Below are positions 29,052-39,642 of a DNA stretch of 64,000 nt, piece by piece. The notes beneath the pieces are model-generated. The model did no database searches. It was given only the letters and a program-made list of their open reading frames with translations, and had not been told where the DNA came from. The stretch is from Pseudotabrizicola sp. (lineage in GTDB: Bacteria > Pseudomonadota > Alphaproteobacteria > Rhodobacterales > Rhodobacteraceae). Numbering within the stretch: position 1 is the first letter of the stretch; each line of letters opens with the position of its first letter. Both the position numbers and the translations under genes were made by a program. Where the stretch lies: the NCBI RefSeq assembly GCF_030656345.1, contig NZ_JAUSNR010000032.1:148216-212215 (forward strand), written 5' to 3'.

Positions 29052-29055
29052 GTCG

Positions 29056-30401
<1,346 letters not shown>

Positions 30402-30410
30402 TCGCCTGTT

Positions 30411-31328
30411 GTGAGCGGGTCGATGCTGCCGGCTAAGCCGCGGCGTTCGACTAGCGCGTCGACAACCCGGCCGGGGGCTGCTGCAGAGCATCCCCTGGCC
30501 GGGTTGTTTGTGTCGTGCGCCGGGCCAGCCTTGCGCTGGGTGACTCACCAGGAGCGTGAATTGCTGCTGGTCGAGCATGCGCGTTTCCAGGCCATATTCA
30601 GTCGCCAGGGCGGCCAATTGCTGCACTTCCAACCACGCGGCCAGCGGCCCTGGTTGTGGTGCGCCAGCCGTTGGCCGCGCGGCGGTGCGATTCGCGGCGG
30701 GGTGCCGGTGTGCTGGCCCTGGTTCGGTCGTCACCCCAGCGAAAGCGGTTGGCCGTCCCACGGCTGGGCACGGCTGAGTGACTGGCAATTGCTCGGCAGC
30801 GAGGTGGATGAGCGGGGCGTGCGGCTGAGCTGGCAGTTGCAGCTGTGCGACTGGACGGTGACCCTGGAAGTCGAACTAGGCGAACAGATGAAGCTACGCC
30901 TGCGCACCTCGCATCAGGACAGCGAGCCCTGCCAGCTCAGCCATGCCTTGCATGCCTACTGGTGCATCAGCGATGTTGCGCGGATGGCGTTACTTGGCCT
31001 GGATGGTGCCCAAGGCTACGACCTGCTGAAGCGCGGCGACTGTCAGCAGCGCGGCGAGTTGCGCATTGAGGATGGCTGTCACCAAATATTCGACCATGGC
31101 GCGCTGGTTCAGGTACAGGACCTGGCCTGGCAGCGGCGTCTGCTGGTCGATACCCGTGGCGGCGCCAACAGCGTGGTCTGGCATCCGGGTAGCCGGCCGC
31201 TGACCGATGTGAGTTGGCGCGAGGCGCTGGGGTTTGTCTGCGTCCAGGCCGCCAGTTGCCGCGCCGACAGCCTGACCCTCAAGCCGGGGGAGGAGGCCTT
31301 ACTGGAGCTGAAGGCGCGCCTGGGTTGA
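30411..31328 (+). CDS. Glucose-6-phosphate 1-epimerase / aldose-1-epimerase family (YeaD-like)
   Basis: The product resembles D-hexose-6-phosphate mutarotases: AIRGGVPVCWPWFGRHPSE near residue 88 is the family hallmark, and the C-terminal half carries the galactose-mutarotase beta-sandwich. It interconverts anomers of glucose 6-phosphate, feeding Zwf. The corresponding position in P. putida, between oprB and hexR, also holds an epimerase. The start is uncertain: the open frame begins at 30411, but a terminator-like hairpin covers 30463-30510, and non-ATG starts at 30504 (TTG) or 30510 (GTG) are possible. Homology suggests about 30 residues before LLLVEHARFQAIF, favouring a start near the hairpin. 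Confidence 0.82.
   Translation: MSGSMLPAKPRRSTSASTTRPGAAAEHPLAGLFVSCAGPALRWVTHQERELLLVEHARFQAIFSRQGGQLLHFQPRGQRPWLWCASRWPRGGAIRGGVPVCWPWFGRHPSESGWPSHGWARLSDWQLLGSEVDERGVRLSWQLQLCDWTVTLEVELGEQMKLRLRTSHQDSEPCQLSHALHAYWCISDVARMALLGLDGAQGYDLLKRGDCQQRGELRIEDGCHQIFDHGALVQVQDLAWQRRLLVDTRGGANSVVWHPGSRPLTDVSWREALGFVCVQAASCRADSLTLKPGEEALLELKARLG
30463..30510 (+). terminator. Terminator-like hairpin at the start of the mutarotase gene
   Basis: Arms caacccggccgggg (30463-30476) and cccctggccgggttg (30492-30506) pair with one bulged base and are followed by TTTG. The stem is very stable. It would end transcription of the gts-oprB operon, yet it overlaps the 5' part of the mutarotase reading frame. Confidence 0.65.
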
Positions 31329-31547
31329 GCACGCACAACCCGTAGATTCTATGTTCATCTGCAAGGTCTGCGGCATCGCTATTGGTGGATGAAAAAGGCG
31401 CCAGCTACGCGCCCCGAACCACCCTGCACCGCTCTCGTAGCTCGGGTGTAATCCTGGAGTCGTCCTTGAAAGTGGTCCCGGATTGCGCCAGGGCTTATTC
31501 GGGCTATGGGGCGGGTTTCTCGGGCAACGCTGCGGCCCTTGCGTGAA

Positions 31548-32417
31548 TCAGCTCGGCTCCTCGTCCAGCGGATAGCGGCTGGCGTTGAGGCTTTCCTTGA
31601 TCTTGCGCAGGTGCGGCTGGAAGTCCACGCCACGGCGCAGGGTCATGCCGGTGGCGAGCACGTCGAGCACGGTGAGCTGGATGATCCGCGAGGTCATCGG
31701 CATGTAGATGTCGGTGTCTTCCGGCAGCGGGATGTTCAGGCTCAAGGTGCTGGCCTGGGCCAGGGGTGAGCCGGCGGCAGTCAGGCCGAGTACCGAGGCG
31801 CCATTTTCCCGGGCCAGGCGTGCCACTTCCACCAGCTCGCGGGTGCGCCCAGTGTAGGAGATGATCACGAACAGGTCGCCGGTGTGCGCCACCGAGGCGA
31901 GCATTCGCTGCATCAGCACGTCGGCGTGGGCGGAGACGGCCAGGTTGAAGCGGAAGAACTTGTGTTGGGCGTCCAGCGCCACCGGGGCCGAGGCGCCGAG
32001 GCCGAAGAAGTGGATCTGCCGTGCCTGGATCAGCAGGTCGACTGCGCGGCTGACCAGCTGTGGGTCAAGGGACTGGCAGGCGCTGTCCAGCGAGGCAATG
32101 GCGCTGCCGAAGATCTTGCGGGTATAGGCCTCGGGGTCATCATCGGCTTCCACCGCACGGCTGACATAGGCGGCACCGCTGGCCAGGCTCTGCGCCAGCT
32201 GCATCTTCAGCTCGGGGTAGCCGCTGACGCCGAACGAGCGACAGAAGCGGTTGACCGTCGGTTCGCTGACCAGGGCGGCTTGCGCCAGGGCGGCGATACT
32301 CAGGCGGGTGGCTTGCTGCGGGTTGCGCAGAATCACTTCGGCGACTTTACGTTCAGCCTTGTTAAGGCTGTCGAGTCGGCCCTGGATCTGTTCCAGAAGA
32401 TTGCGCACGCGGTCCAT
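31548..32417 (-). CDS. hexR: HexR, RpiR-family repressor of glucose catabolism
   Basis: The 289-residue protein has an N-terminal helix-turn-helix domain (about 1-77, with [20 protein letters not shown]) and a C-terminal SIS sugar-phosphate domain (about 125-265, with [17 protein letters not shown] and [16 protein letters not shown]). KDPG releases the repressor from TTGT-N7/8-ACAA sites. Three such sites occur in this window, one just upstream between hexR and zwf. It is divergent from zwf. Confidence 0.95.
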   Translation of the reverse strand: MDRVRNLLEQIQGRLDSLNKAERKVAEVILRNPQQATRLSIAALAQAALVSEPTVNRFCRSFGVSGYPELKMQLAQSLASGAAYVSRAVEADDDPEAYTRKIFGSAIASLDSACQSLDPQLVSRAVDLLIQARQIHFFGLGASAPVALDAQHKFFRFNLAVSAHADVLMQRMLASVAHTGDLFVIISYTGRTRELVEVARLARENGASVLGLTAAGSPLAQASTLSLNIPLPEDTDIYMPMTSRIIQLTVLDVLATGMTLRRGVDFQPHLRKIKESLNASRYPLDEEPS

Positions 32418-32503
32418 TGTTATTCCTTAGCCGGGGCTGAAATTGCTGGCCTATCGTACTGATGGGGCCAAGGGGCTACCACTGGAAAGTGTTTTTTAGC
32501 AAA

Positions 32504-32524
32504 ATGTTGTTTTTATTACAACAT
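32504..32524. promoter_or_regulatory. HexR-type operator between hexR and zwf
   Basis: The perfect outer dyad atgttgt / acaacat encloses the spacer ttttatt, so the core reads TTGT-N7-ACAA. It lies 65-85 bases before the zwf start and 87-107 bases before hexR, suiting repression of zwf-pgl-eda and autoregulation. Confidence 0.92.
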
Positions 32525-32588
32525 ATGGCCTTGATAAAATCCTGTGCACAGGGTATTTCTAGCTTAACTTGATAAAAGAACAAACATC

Positions 32589-34058
32589 ATGCCTTCGATA
32601 ACCGTTGAATCCTGTACGTTTGCCTTGTTCGGTGCGCTGGGCGATCTGGCTCTACGCAAATTGTTTCCGGCACTCTACCAACTCGATCGCGCCGGGCTGT
32701 TGCATGCCGATACGCGGATTTTCGCCCTGGCGCGCGAGAATGGCGAGGCGTCCCAGCATCTGGCCTCTATTGGTGAACACCTGTTACGCCATGTGCCCGC
32801 CCGCGAGATCGACCAGGTGGTGTTGCAGCGTTTCCAGGCGCGGCTCAGCTACCTGACCATGGACTTCCTCCAGGCCGACGACTATGACGCGCTGGCAGAG
32901 CAGGTTGGCACCAGCGAACGGCTGATCGCCTATTTCGCCACGCCGGCCTCGGTCTACGGCGGGATCTGCGCCAACCTGGCGCGGGTCGGCCTGACCGAGC
33001 GGGCGCGGGTGGTGCTGGAAAAACCCATCGGCCACGATCTGCAGTCATCGCGGGCGGTCAACGATGCCGTTGCGCAGTATTTTCCGGAAACCCGCATTTA
33101 TCGCATCGACCATTACCTAGGCAAGGAAACGGTGCAGAACCTGATCGCCCTGCGTTTTGCCAACAGCCTGTTCGAAACCCAGTGGAACCAGAATCACATC
33201 TCCCATGTGGAGATCACCGTGGCGGAGAAGGTCGGCATCGAGGGTCGCTGGGGGTACTTCGACCAGGCCGGGCAGCTGCGCGACATGATCCAGAATCACC
33301 TGCTGCAGCTGCTCTGCCTGATCGCCATGGACCCGCCCAGCGAACTGTCCGCCGACAGCATCCGCGACGAGAAGGTCAAGGTACTCAAGGCACTGGAACC
33401 GATCACCTCCGCGCAACTCAGCCGCCAGGTGGTGCGTGGTCAGTACGTGGCTGGCAGCAGCGATGGCAAGGCGGTGCCGGGTTATCTGCAGGAGGAAAAC
33501 TCCAACACCCAGAGCGATACCGAAACCTTCGTCGCCATTCGCGCGGACATTCGCAACTGGCGCTGGGCCGGCGTGCCGTTCTACCTGCGCACCGGCAAGC
33601 GCATGGCGGAAAAAATGTCGCAGATCGTCATCCACTTCAAGGAAACCCCGCACTACATCTTCGCCCCGGAGCAGCGCCAGTTGATCGGTAACAAGCTGAT
33701 CATCCGCCTGCAACCGGATGAGGGTATCGCCCTGCAGGTGATGACCAAGGATCAGGGCCTGGACAAGGGCATGCAGTTGCGTAGTCACGCCTTGCAGTTG
33801 AATTTCTCCGACACCTACCGCAGCGCGCGGATTCCCGATGCCTACGAGCGGTTGCTGCTGGAAGTGATGCGCGGTAATCAGAACCTGTTCGTGCGCAAGG
33901 ACGAAATCGAATGTGCCTGGCTGTGGTGCGATCAGCTGATCGCCGGCTGGAAGCAACTGGGCGATGCACCGAAACCCTATGCCGCCGGCACGTGGGGGCC
34001 GATGGGGTCGATTGCCCTGATCACCCGCGACGGGAGGTCCTGGTATGGCGATCTCTGA
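32589..34058 (+). CDS. zwf: Glucose-6-phosphate 1-dehydrogenase
   Basis: The 489-residue enzyme shows the N-terminal coenzyme-binding region [19 protein letters not shown] (about 14-32) and the active-site signature [13 protein letters not shown] (about 172-184). It oxidises glucose 6-phosphate to 6-phosphogluconolactone. It overlaps pgl by 14 bases. The leader has AAG-AAC-AAA triplets (32576-32584) near the start, possibly a weak Crc/Hfq site. Pseudomonas genomes often encode several isoenzymes; this is the HexR-controlled one by position. Confidence 0.97.
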   Translation: MPSITVESCTFALFGALGDLALRKLFPALYQLDRAGLLHADTRIFALARENGEASQHLASIGEHLLRHVPAREIDQVVLQRFQARLSYLTMDFLQADDYDALAEQVGTSERLIAYFATPASVYGGICANLARVGLTERARVVLEKPIGHDLQSSRAVNDAVAQYFPETRIYRIDHYLGKETVQNLIALRFANSLFETQWNQNHISHVEITVAEKVGIEGRWGYFDQAGQLRDMIQNHLLQLLCLIAMDPPSELSADSIRDEKVKVLKALEPITSAQLSRQVVRGQYVAGSSDGKAVPGYLQEENSNTQSDTETFVAIRADIRNWRWAGVPFYLRTGKRMAEKMSQIVIHFKETPHYIFAPEQRQLIGNKLIIRLQPDEGIALQVMTKDQGLDKGMQLRSHALQLNFSDTYRSARIPDAYERLLLEVMRGNQNLFVRKDEIECAWLWCDQLIAGWKQLGDAPKPYAAGTWGPMGSIALITRDGRSWYGDL

Positions 34059-34758
34059 TCTCGATTTACCGCTGGGCGTGGTGGCGCGCAGCCTGAGCAA
34101 TCCGGCCCAGCTGGCCAAGGCTTTGGCCCAGGCGGTCGCCGAGGCGTTGCGCGTGGCGATCGAAACCCAGGGTCAGGCGACTCTGGTGGTGTCCGGTGGG
34201 CGCAGCCCGATAGCGTTTTTCGAGGCCCTGGCGCAGCAGCCGCTGCACTGGGCGCAGGTGGTGATCAGCCTGGCCGACGAGCGCTGGGTGCCGGTCGCCC
34301 ACCCCGACAGCAACGAAGGCCTGGTGCGCCGTCACTTGCTCCGTGGCCCAGCCGCCGCCGCACGCTTTGTGGGCTTGTACCAGCCGGCTGCCAACCTGGA
34401 ACAAGCGGCGCTGCAAGCCGATCAGGCCCTGGCCGAGTTGCCGCCGATCGACGTGCTGGTGCTGGGCATGGGCGACGACGGCCACACCGCCTCGCTGTTC
34501 CCGGAAAGCCCGAATCTGCACGACGCCTTGCAGGCCGACTGCTTGCGCCGCTGCCTGCCGATGCTGGCGCCCAGCGTGCCGCATCAGCGCCTGAGCATGA
34601 CCTTGCCGTTACTGAGCTCTGCACGTTTGCCGCTGCTGGCCCTGCAGGGGCAAGGCAAGCTCAAGACCCTGGCCGCCGCCCTGGCTGAGGCCGAGGTGGC
34701 GAGCATGCCGGTGCGCGCGCTATTGCATTCCCCCCTTGAGATTTACTGGTGCCCCTAG
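34045..34758 (+). CDS. pgl: 6-Phosphogluconolactonase
   Basis: The 237-residue protein is a NagB-fold lactonase (DevB type): [15 protein letters not shown] near residue 48, [19 protein letters not shown] near 72, and [17 protein letters not shown] near 139. It hydrolyses 6-phosphogluconolactone between Zwf and Edd. It starts inside the zwf 3' end, so the two are translationally coupled. Confidence 0.95.
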   Translation: MAISDLDLPLGVVARSLSNPAQLAKALAQAVAEALRVAIETQGQATLVVSGGRSPIAFFEALAQQPLHWAQVVISLADERWVPVAHPDSNEGLVRRHLLRGPAAAARFVGLYQPAANLEQAALQADQALAELPPIDVLVLGMGDDGHTASLFPESPNLHDALQADCLRRCLPMLAPSVPHQRLSMTLPLLSSARLPLLALQGQGKLKTLAAALAEAEVASMPVRALLHSPLEIYWCP

Positions 34759-34777
34759 GGCCGAAGGACCAGCCGAT

Positions 34778-35449
34778 ATGACGACCAACGACCAAAGCCC
34801 GCAGGCCCGCATGGCTGCAAAAATCGCCCAGATCGACAGCCTCTGCGCCCGCGCGCGGATCATGCCGGTGATCACCATCGCCCGTGAGGCGGACATCCTG
34901 CCATTGGCCGATGCCCTGGCGGCCGGCGGCCTGAGCGTGCTGGAAATCACCCTGCGTTCGGCCCATGGCCTGACCGCCATTCGCCTGCTGCGCGAGCAAC
35001 GCCCTGAACTCTGTGTCGGCGCCGGCACCGTGCTCGACTTGCAGATGCTCGCTGCCGCCGAGGAGGCCGGTGCGCAGTTCATCGTCACCCCCGGCTCCAC
35101 CGCCGAACTGCTCAAGGCCAGCCTGGACAGCCCGGTGCCGATGTTGCCCGGCACCAGCAGTGCCTCGGACATCATGCTCGGCTATGCCCTCGGCTACCGC
35201 CGCTTCAAGCTGTTCCCCGCGGAAGTCTGCGGCGGCACGGCGGCGCTCAAGGCTCTCGGTGGCCCCTTCGGTGATGTGCGTTTCTGCCCCACCGGCGGCA
35301 TCAATCCCGACAACCTGCAGCGCTACATGGCCCTGGCCAACGTGATGTGCGTCGGCGGCACCTGGATGTTCGACAGCCAGTGGGTCAAGGACGGCGACTG
35401 GGCGCGCATCCAGCAGTGCAGTGCCGAGGCCCTGCAGTTGTTGGATTGA
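34778..35449 (+). CDS. eda: KDPG aldolase (2-keto-3-deoxy-6-phosphogluconate aldolase)
   Basis: ATG at 34778 follows CGAAGGA; an earlier in-frame start at 34736 is discounted. The 223-residue class I aldolase has the catalytic Glu in LSVLEITLRS, the phosphate-binding TPGSTAELL and the Schiff-base Lys in GYRRFKLFPAE. It splits KDPG into pyruvate and glyceraldehyde 3-phosphate and completes the zwf-pgl-eda operon. Confidence 0.96.
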   Translation: MTTNDQSPQARMAAKIAQIDSLCARARIMPVITIAREADILPLADALAAGGLSVLEITLRSAHGLTAIRLLREQRPELCVGAGTVLDLQMLAAAEEAGAQFIVTPGSTAELLKASLDSPVPMLPGTSSASDIMLGYALGYRRFKLFPAEVCGGTAALKALGGPFGDVRFCPTGGINPDNLQRYMALANVMCVGGTWMFDSQWVKDGDWARIQQCSAEALQLLD

Positions 35450-35455
35450 GGATGT

Positions 35456-35536
35456 GTAGGGTGCGCGGGGCTGTCTAGGCCATGCGCACCATCCTATGAG
35501 CGCAGCGTGCCCATTAGTGCGCACGGCGCACCCTAC
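35456..35536. repeat. Dispersed GTAGGGTGCGC inverted repeat after eda
   Basis: Arms gtagggtgcgc (35456-35466) and gcgcaccctac (35526-35536) are perfect inverses, with further internal pairing of atgcgcacc and ggtgcgcat-like words. It is the most complete copy of the family seen in the window and lies six bases after the eda stop, where it could act as a transcript end. Confidence 0.8.
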
Positions 35537-35596
35537 AGGTTGTATGGCGCCGCTGCGTTTGATCCGGATCGACCCTGCATTGGGATTGCCCCCACC

Positions 35597-36460
35597 ATGA
35601 CTGATTCCCCGATCGAGCAGCCGTTGCTGCTCGGCATGATGCGCCTGCTCGATTATCCCGAACTGGCGACCCCGCAGGCCCTGCTGGGCTTTGTCGAACG
35701 TTGCGTCGAGCGGGGCTTGAATGCGTTCGATCACGCCAATATCTATGGCCTGGGCCAGTGCGAAACGCACTTTGGCGCGGCCTTGCGCCTGCGCCCGCAG
35801 TTGCGCGGGCAGCTGCAACTGATCAGCAAGGCCGACATAGTGCCGGCGGCCCTGGACGGCTCGCGCTGGCAGGTCAAGCACTACAACAGCGGGGCGGCCT
35901 ACCTGACCGCTGCAGTCGAGGCTTCGCTGGCGCGTCTGGGCGTCGAGCGCATGGATGGCTTTCTCCTGCACCGTCCCGACCCGCTGCTGTGCGCCGATGA
36001 AGTGGTGCGCGCCCTGCAGGCCCTGGTCGAGAGTGGCAAGGTCGGTTGGCTGGGGCTGTCGAATGCCGCGCCGCTACACTGGCAAAGCCTGGGTCGCGAG
36101 CTGCCGCTGCGCTGCAACCAGATCGAACTGTCGCTGTTGGCTCAGTCGAGCGCCTGGGATGGCCAGTTGCAGGCCATGCAAGCCGATGGCTTGCAGGTAC
36201 TGGCCTGGTCGCCGTTGGCCGGTGGGGCTTTTACCCCGGCCTTGCAGCAGGCCCTGGCTGAGGTAGCGACAGCCGTGCAGGCAACCCCCAATCAGGTCGC
36301 CCTGGCCTGGGTGCGCCGTTTGCCGGGCAGCCCGCGGCCGATCCTCGGTAGCCTGCGCTGGTCGCGGATTGAAGAGGCGTTGAACGGCGCGGCGCTGCAG
36401 CTGGACGCCCCGACCTGGTTCTACCTGGCCGAAGCGGCACGCGGGCACAGGGCGCCCTGA
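35597..36460 (+). CDS. Aldo/keto reductase (YdhF-like)
   Basis: The ATG at 35597 gives a 287-residue protein with the aldo/keto reductase tetrad: Asp and Tyr in NAFDHANIYGLGQCE, Lys in LQLISKADIV, and His in FLLHRPDPLL. It should use NADPH to reduce a carbonyl substrate, probably with a TIM-barrel fold. It follows the zwf-pgl-eda operon after a repeat, so shared transcription is uncertain. The physiological substrate is unknown. Confidence 0.88.
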   Translation: MTDSPIEQPLLLGMMRLLDYPELATPQALLGFVERCVERGLNAFDHANIYGLGQCETHFGAALRLRPQLRGQLQLISKADIVPAALDGSRWQVKHYNSGAAYLTAAVEASLARLGVERMDGFLLHRPDPLLCADEVVRALQALVESGKVGWLGLSNAAPLHWQSLGRELPLRCNQIELSLLAQSSAWDGQLQAMQADGLQVLAWSPLAGGAFTPALQQALAEVATAVQATPNQVALAWVRRLPGSPRPILGSLRWSRIEEALNGAALQLDAPTWFYLAEAARGHRAP

Positions 36461-36527
36461 CGGGCCCTCCTATCAGGCTAAAAATAACCCGCTTTTATAT
36501 ATAGAAATTAAATCCACGCGGAGCCTT

Positions 36528-36620
36528 GTAGGAGCCAGCTTGCTTTTGATCTTTGCAGATCAAAAGCATCGTCGGAGCGCCGAACCGCAGCAAGGGCTAG
36601 GCGTCCCCCAGACCCCTACA
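36528..36620. repeat. Pseudomonas REP-like element with a perfect inner hairpin
   Basis: The left end gtaggagccag matches the REP at 18217. An inner palindrome gcttttgatct / agatcaaaagc (36542-36567) encloses TTGC, and the right end is a degenerate cccctac. It lies between convergent genes and may form a transcript-end structure. Confidence 0.75.
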
Positions 36621-36653
36621 CAGTTTGCTGCGCGACAGCGGGCGGGCCAACTG

Positions 36654-37661
36654 CTAGCGAAACAGCCGGCGCGGCAGCCAGTACAGATACCCCAGCATGC
36701 CGAACAGTTCGACCAGCGACTGCACGACGATCACCACTGCCGCCACTTCCCAGCCGTGCGGCAAGCTCAGGGCAAAGGGCAGGACCACGAAGGAGTTGCG
36801 CGTGCCCAGGCTGAAGGCGAGGGTGCGCCCGTGGCTGGCGGGCAGCTGCCAGGCCAGCGCCAGCAGCTTGGCGATCACAGCTGCCAGCAGCAGGTAGGCG
36901 ATAAACACCGGCAGCAATAGCGGTAGCAGCTCTAGGGCATTCTTTACCGCCGCGACCTGAGCACCTGCTATCAGTAGTACCACCAGGCCCAGCAGCGGTA
37001 CCGGCCACCAGGCCAGGTGTTGACGCAGTGCGTCGCGCCCGGTCCGCGCCTCGAGCCAGCGCTCGCTCAGCGCCGCCAGCAGCAAGGGGACCAGCACAAC
37101 CAGCAGCGCGGGTACTGCATCCCTGACTGTCAGTGCGCTGGTCAGTTGCGCGTCTGTCAGCAGCCACAGGTAGACGGGTAGCAGCAGCAATTGCAGCAGC
37201 AGGTTGATCGGGGTCACGGCCACCGCGCGCGGTACATCGCCGCCGCCCAGCTGGGTGAAGGAGATGAACCAGTCCGTGCAGGGCACCAGCAACACCAGCA
37301 GCACCCCCACGCGCAGTACCGGATCATCCGGCAGCCAGTGCAGCAGGCCCCAGACCAGCAGGGGCACGAGCAGGAAGTTGCCGACCAGCAAGGCGCTGAT
37401 GAAGCGTCGATCAGCGAAGGCTGCGCGCAGGTGCAACAGTGGCACCTGGACGAAGGTCGTATAGAGCAACAGCATCAGCGTCGGCCACAGCATGGCTTGC
37501 AGGGTCGGGGCGATGCCCGGCAGCAGGCTGCCGAGCAGCAGCCCGGCGATGATGGCTGTCAGGTAAACCCAGACTTGCCGGCGTTCCAGTGTCAGACGAT
37601 CCAATGCGGCGTTTCCGTAGGTTCTAGTGGTCGCGTGCGGCCAGCGGTTTGGCCGCGCCAT
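36654..37661 (-). CDS. SBF/ACR3-superfamily transporter (arsenic-resistance-protein-like)
   Basis: The protein has about ten hydrophobic helices and resembles the bile-acid:sodium symporter / ACR3 superfamily, with VLLVPCTDWFISFTQLGGGD in the middle corresponding to the conserved Cys-containing helix of ACR3, and LAFSLGTRNSFVVLPFALSLP near the end. The start at 37661 (MARPNRW) is one option; the frame is open to 37727. It is far from, and clearly different from, the true ACR3 in the arsenic operon at 61 kb. Its substrate may be arsenite or another anion. Confidence 0.75.
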   Translation of the reverse strand: MARPNRWPHATTRTYGNAALDRLTLERRQVWVYLTAIIAGLLLGSLLPGIAPTLQAMLWPTLMLLLYTTFVQVPLLHLRAAFADRRFISALLVGNFLLVPLLVWGLLHWLPDDPVLRVGVLLVLLVPCTDWFISFTQLGGGDVPRAVAVTPINLLLQLLLLPVYLWLLTDAQLTSALTVRDAVPALLVVLVPLLLAALSERWLEARTGRDALRQHLAWWPVPLLGLVVLLIAGAQVAAVKNALELLPLLLPVFIAYLLLAAVIAKLLALAWQLPASHGRTLAFSLGTRNSFVVLPFALSLPHGWEVAAVVIVVQSLVELFGMLGYLYWLPRRLFR

Positions 37662-37727
37662 CTTAGGCGGTTTTATTGCGCAAAGCCTTAGTCGTTGAAG
37701 GGCGCGCGCTGGCGCAGCGGTGGGCAC

Positions 37728-38603
37728 TTATTCGCTAGCAGCGTCTGCCTGCTGGCGCTGGATCTCCTTGCGCTTCATCGTCAGGTACTGCTCGCGCTCG
37801 AGTTCGTGCAGTTGCGCCGGGTAGTGCTCGACAGCGTCGTACCAGAGTTGCAGGCGCTTTTCCTGGCGGGTTAGCGGCGGCTCCGGCAGGGCGTTCAGGT
37901 AGGCCTCGATCGCCAGGTAGTAACGCATGGTGTTGCGTTCGATCACCCCGCGCATGCCGCCGATGTAGACGGGCTGACCCGAGGCTGTCCGGCCGACGAT
38001 GCTGAAGCCCACCTTGTTGCGTCCCAGTGTCGCCAGGTAGCTCTGCGTGGCCATGCGGGCTGCAACGCCATACGCATAGGAATAGGAGAGGTGGAGGAAG
38101 CTGCGCCGGTCATCGAGGGCTACTGCTTCGAGCGCGATGCGGTAGCTGCGGGTGCCCAGCGGCCCGTCCCTGGCCTCCAATAGCACCTGAAGAAACTCGG
38201 GCGTCGCCGTGACGACCCGGTAGGTAAATTCGAACAGGTAGGCATCGGCCAGGGCCTGCTCGAACTTGCGGCCGATATGCAGGCGCAGGACTTCTCCGCC
38301 CGGACCCGCTGAGGCGCGGCAGTTTTTCACATTCAGGTGCAGGATCAGGATGTCGCACCAGTGCGTACTGCCTTGTAATGCCATGCCGACCAAGGCAAAG
38401 GGCTGCTCGATCACGGCGTAGATATCGCCCTGCAAGGTGTTGGCGGTTTGCCGGGACTCGAGATGCAGTGGGCGTTTAAAGGGGGTTTCGCTGAGTTGCT
38501 CGGTAAGGGCGGTATGCCGGGCCTTGAGCGCCTCGGCGTCTTGTGCGTGGGTGTGGCCGGCAACCAGCAGCGCCACCAGCATGCTCGCGCGCAACCACTG
38601 CAA
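37728..38603 (-). CDS. Exported protein of unknown function
   Basis: I do not recognise a family. The frame is open to an ATG at 38684, but a TTG at 38603 yields a better Sec signal peptide (QWLRASMLVALLVAGHTHA, cleavage before QDAEAL), so the mature periplasmic protein would be about 270 residues. It has mixed alpha/beta character, two Cys (HWCDIL and KNCRAS) that could form a disulfide, and a Lys/Arg/Gln-rich C-terminal helix ending in EIQRQQADAASE. The downstream transporter gene starts about 65 bases later on the same strand. Start confidence is low; that it is a gene is likely. Confidence 0.65.
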   Translation of the reverse strand: MQWLRASMLVALLVAGHTHAQDAEALKARHTALTEQLSETPFKRPLHLESRQTANTLQGDIYAVIEQPFALVGMALQGSTHWCDILILHLNVKNCRASAGPGGEVLRLHIGRKFEQALADAYLFEFTYRVVTATPEFLQVLLEARDGPLGTRSYRIALEAVALDDRRSFLHLSYSYAYGVAARMATQSYLATLGRNKVGFSIVGRTASGQPVYIGGMRGVIERNTMRYYLAIEAYLNALPEPPLTRQEKRLQLWYDAVEHYPAQLHELEREQYLTMKRKEIQRQQADAASE

Positions 38604-38684
38604 ACAGCCAGCGCCGGGCAGTAGAAGACACCTTACCGCAAGCACACGAACAATCCCTTGGCTCTTGCGTCGAGCTGCAGCCAT

Positions 38685-39091
38685 GGCGCATCAAGGGGCT
38701 GCATGTTCGGTATGCAGGTGCTCAGTGCCAGGCTGGGAGTGATGGCATTCCGGCAATATGCTACTTGCATTGGCTACCCTCCCAAGGAGGTCTGTCGCGC
38801 TGCCGCCAGCGGGCAGTCGCAGCGATACATTCGCCTGAATGTATAAGCTAAAGAATAGTCACGGCGCCCATTCAACAGACACGCCATTGGTCGCTGTTTG
38901 TGGCGGGGTGATTGCTATGTTTGACAGCGCACCGAACTGGGAGGGCTAACGGTTGAAACTGCCCGGGTGCCTACTCGCTATTATTCGATCAGTGATGCTC
39001 GAAGCGTATCGGCATGGCTTGCCGTGGTGAGCGTGATACCTCGTGTCGAGGTTTCTGCGCCAGCGAGCTCGAACCATTTATGGAGAACGCC
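38685..39091. other. Intergenic region with one inverted repeat
   Basis: No gene is supported. A perfect 8-base inverted repeat, atacattc / gaatgtat around GCCT (38825-38844), is the only ordered structure seen and may be an operator. The divergent exported protein and DUF3309 genes flank the region. Confidence 0.4.
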
Positions 39092-39250
39092 ATGGGCTTG
39101 GGAACGATTCTGTTGATCGTGCTGTTGTTGATGCTGGTGGGTGCCATACCCGCGTGGCCGCATAGTCGACGTTGGGGCTATGGTCCGACGGGTGGGTTGG
39201 GCCTGGTGTTGATTATCGTATTGATCCTGCTGCTGATGGGGAGGCTGTAA
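39092..39250 (+). CDS. DUF3309 small membrane protein
   Basis: A 52-residue protein: MGLGTILLIVLLLMLVGAIP, a polar WPHSRRWGYGPTGG loop, and a second hydrophobic helix GLVLIIVLILLLMGRL. This is the compact two-helix DUF3309 pattern common in Pseudomonas, often near stress genes. TGGAGAACGCC places a good ribosome-binding site before the ATG at 39092. The function is unknown; it is likely an inner-membrane peptide. Confidence 0.85.
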   Translation: MGLGTILLIVLLLMLVGAIPAWPHSRRWGYGPTGGLGLVLIIVLILLLMGRL

Positions 39251-39642
39251 AAGTTGCCCTGCTCTCGTTTGATTGACCAGTAGCTCTGCCGCTGGTTTTT
39301 ACTCTAATTCGAGCGCTTGCCAGCTGCTGGTCTGGTCACGCCCCAATGCCATCAACTTAAGCCGCCGGCCCTGGCCTCGGCAGTTACGGCCGGGTTCTTA
39401 CTGTGTTTCTGCCGCTTGATCGGGGGCCGCGCGCTGCTGACGCCATACGTACAACAGCGAACAGGCAAGCTTGCGGCGGCCAATCGAACGGGCAAACAGG
39501 GGTGGCACCTTTCATTCTGTCGTTTGGCGATTGTATTGCGCTGCCGGGCGCTTAAGTTGGATTCCTGGCGTTAACCAACTGCTTGCAAGTCTGCCGCGGC
39601 GGGAGTTGCCACGCAGCCTCGCCTGTAGCGAGTTGAAGGGCA
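39251..39642. other. Intergenic region, nothing recognised
   Basis: A 392-base stretch between the DUF3309 gene and the convergent GGDEF-EAL gene. Short frames occur but lack starts, ribosome-binding sites or recognisable sequence. No clear terminator was found. Confidence 0.4.
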
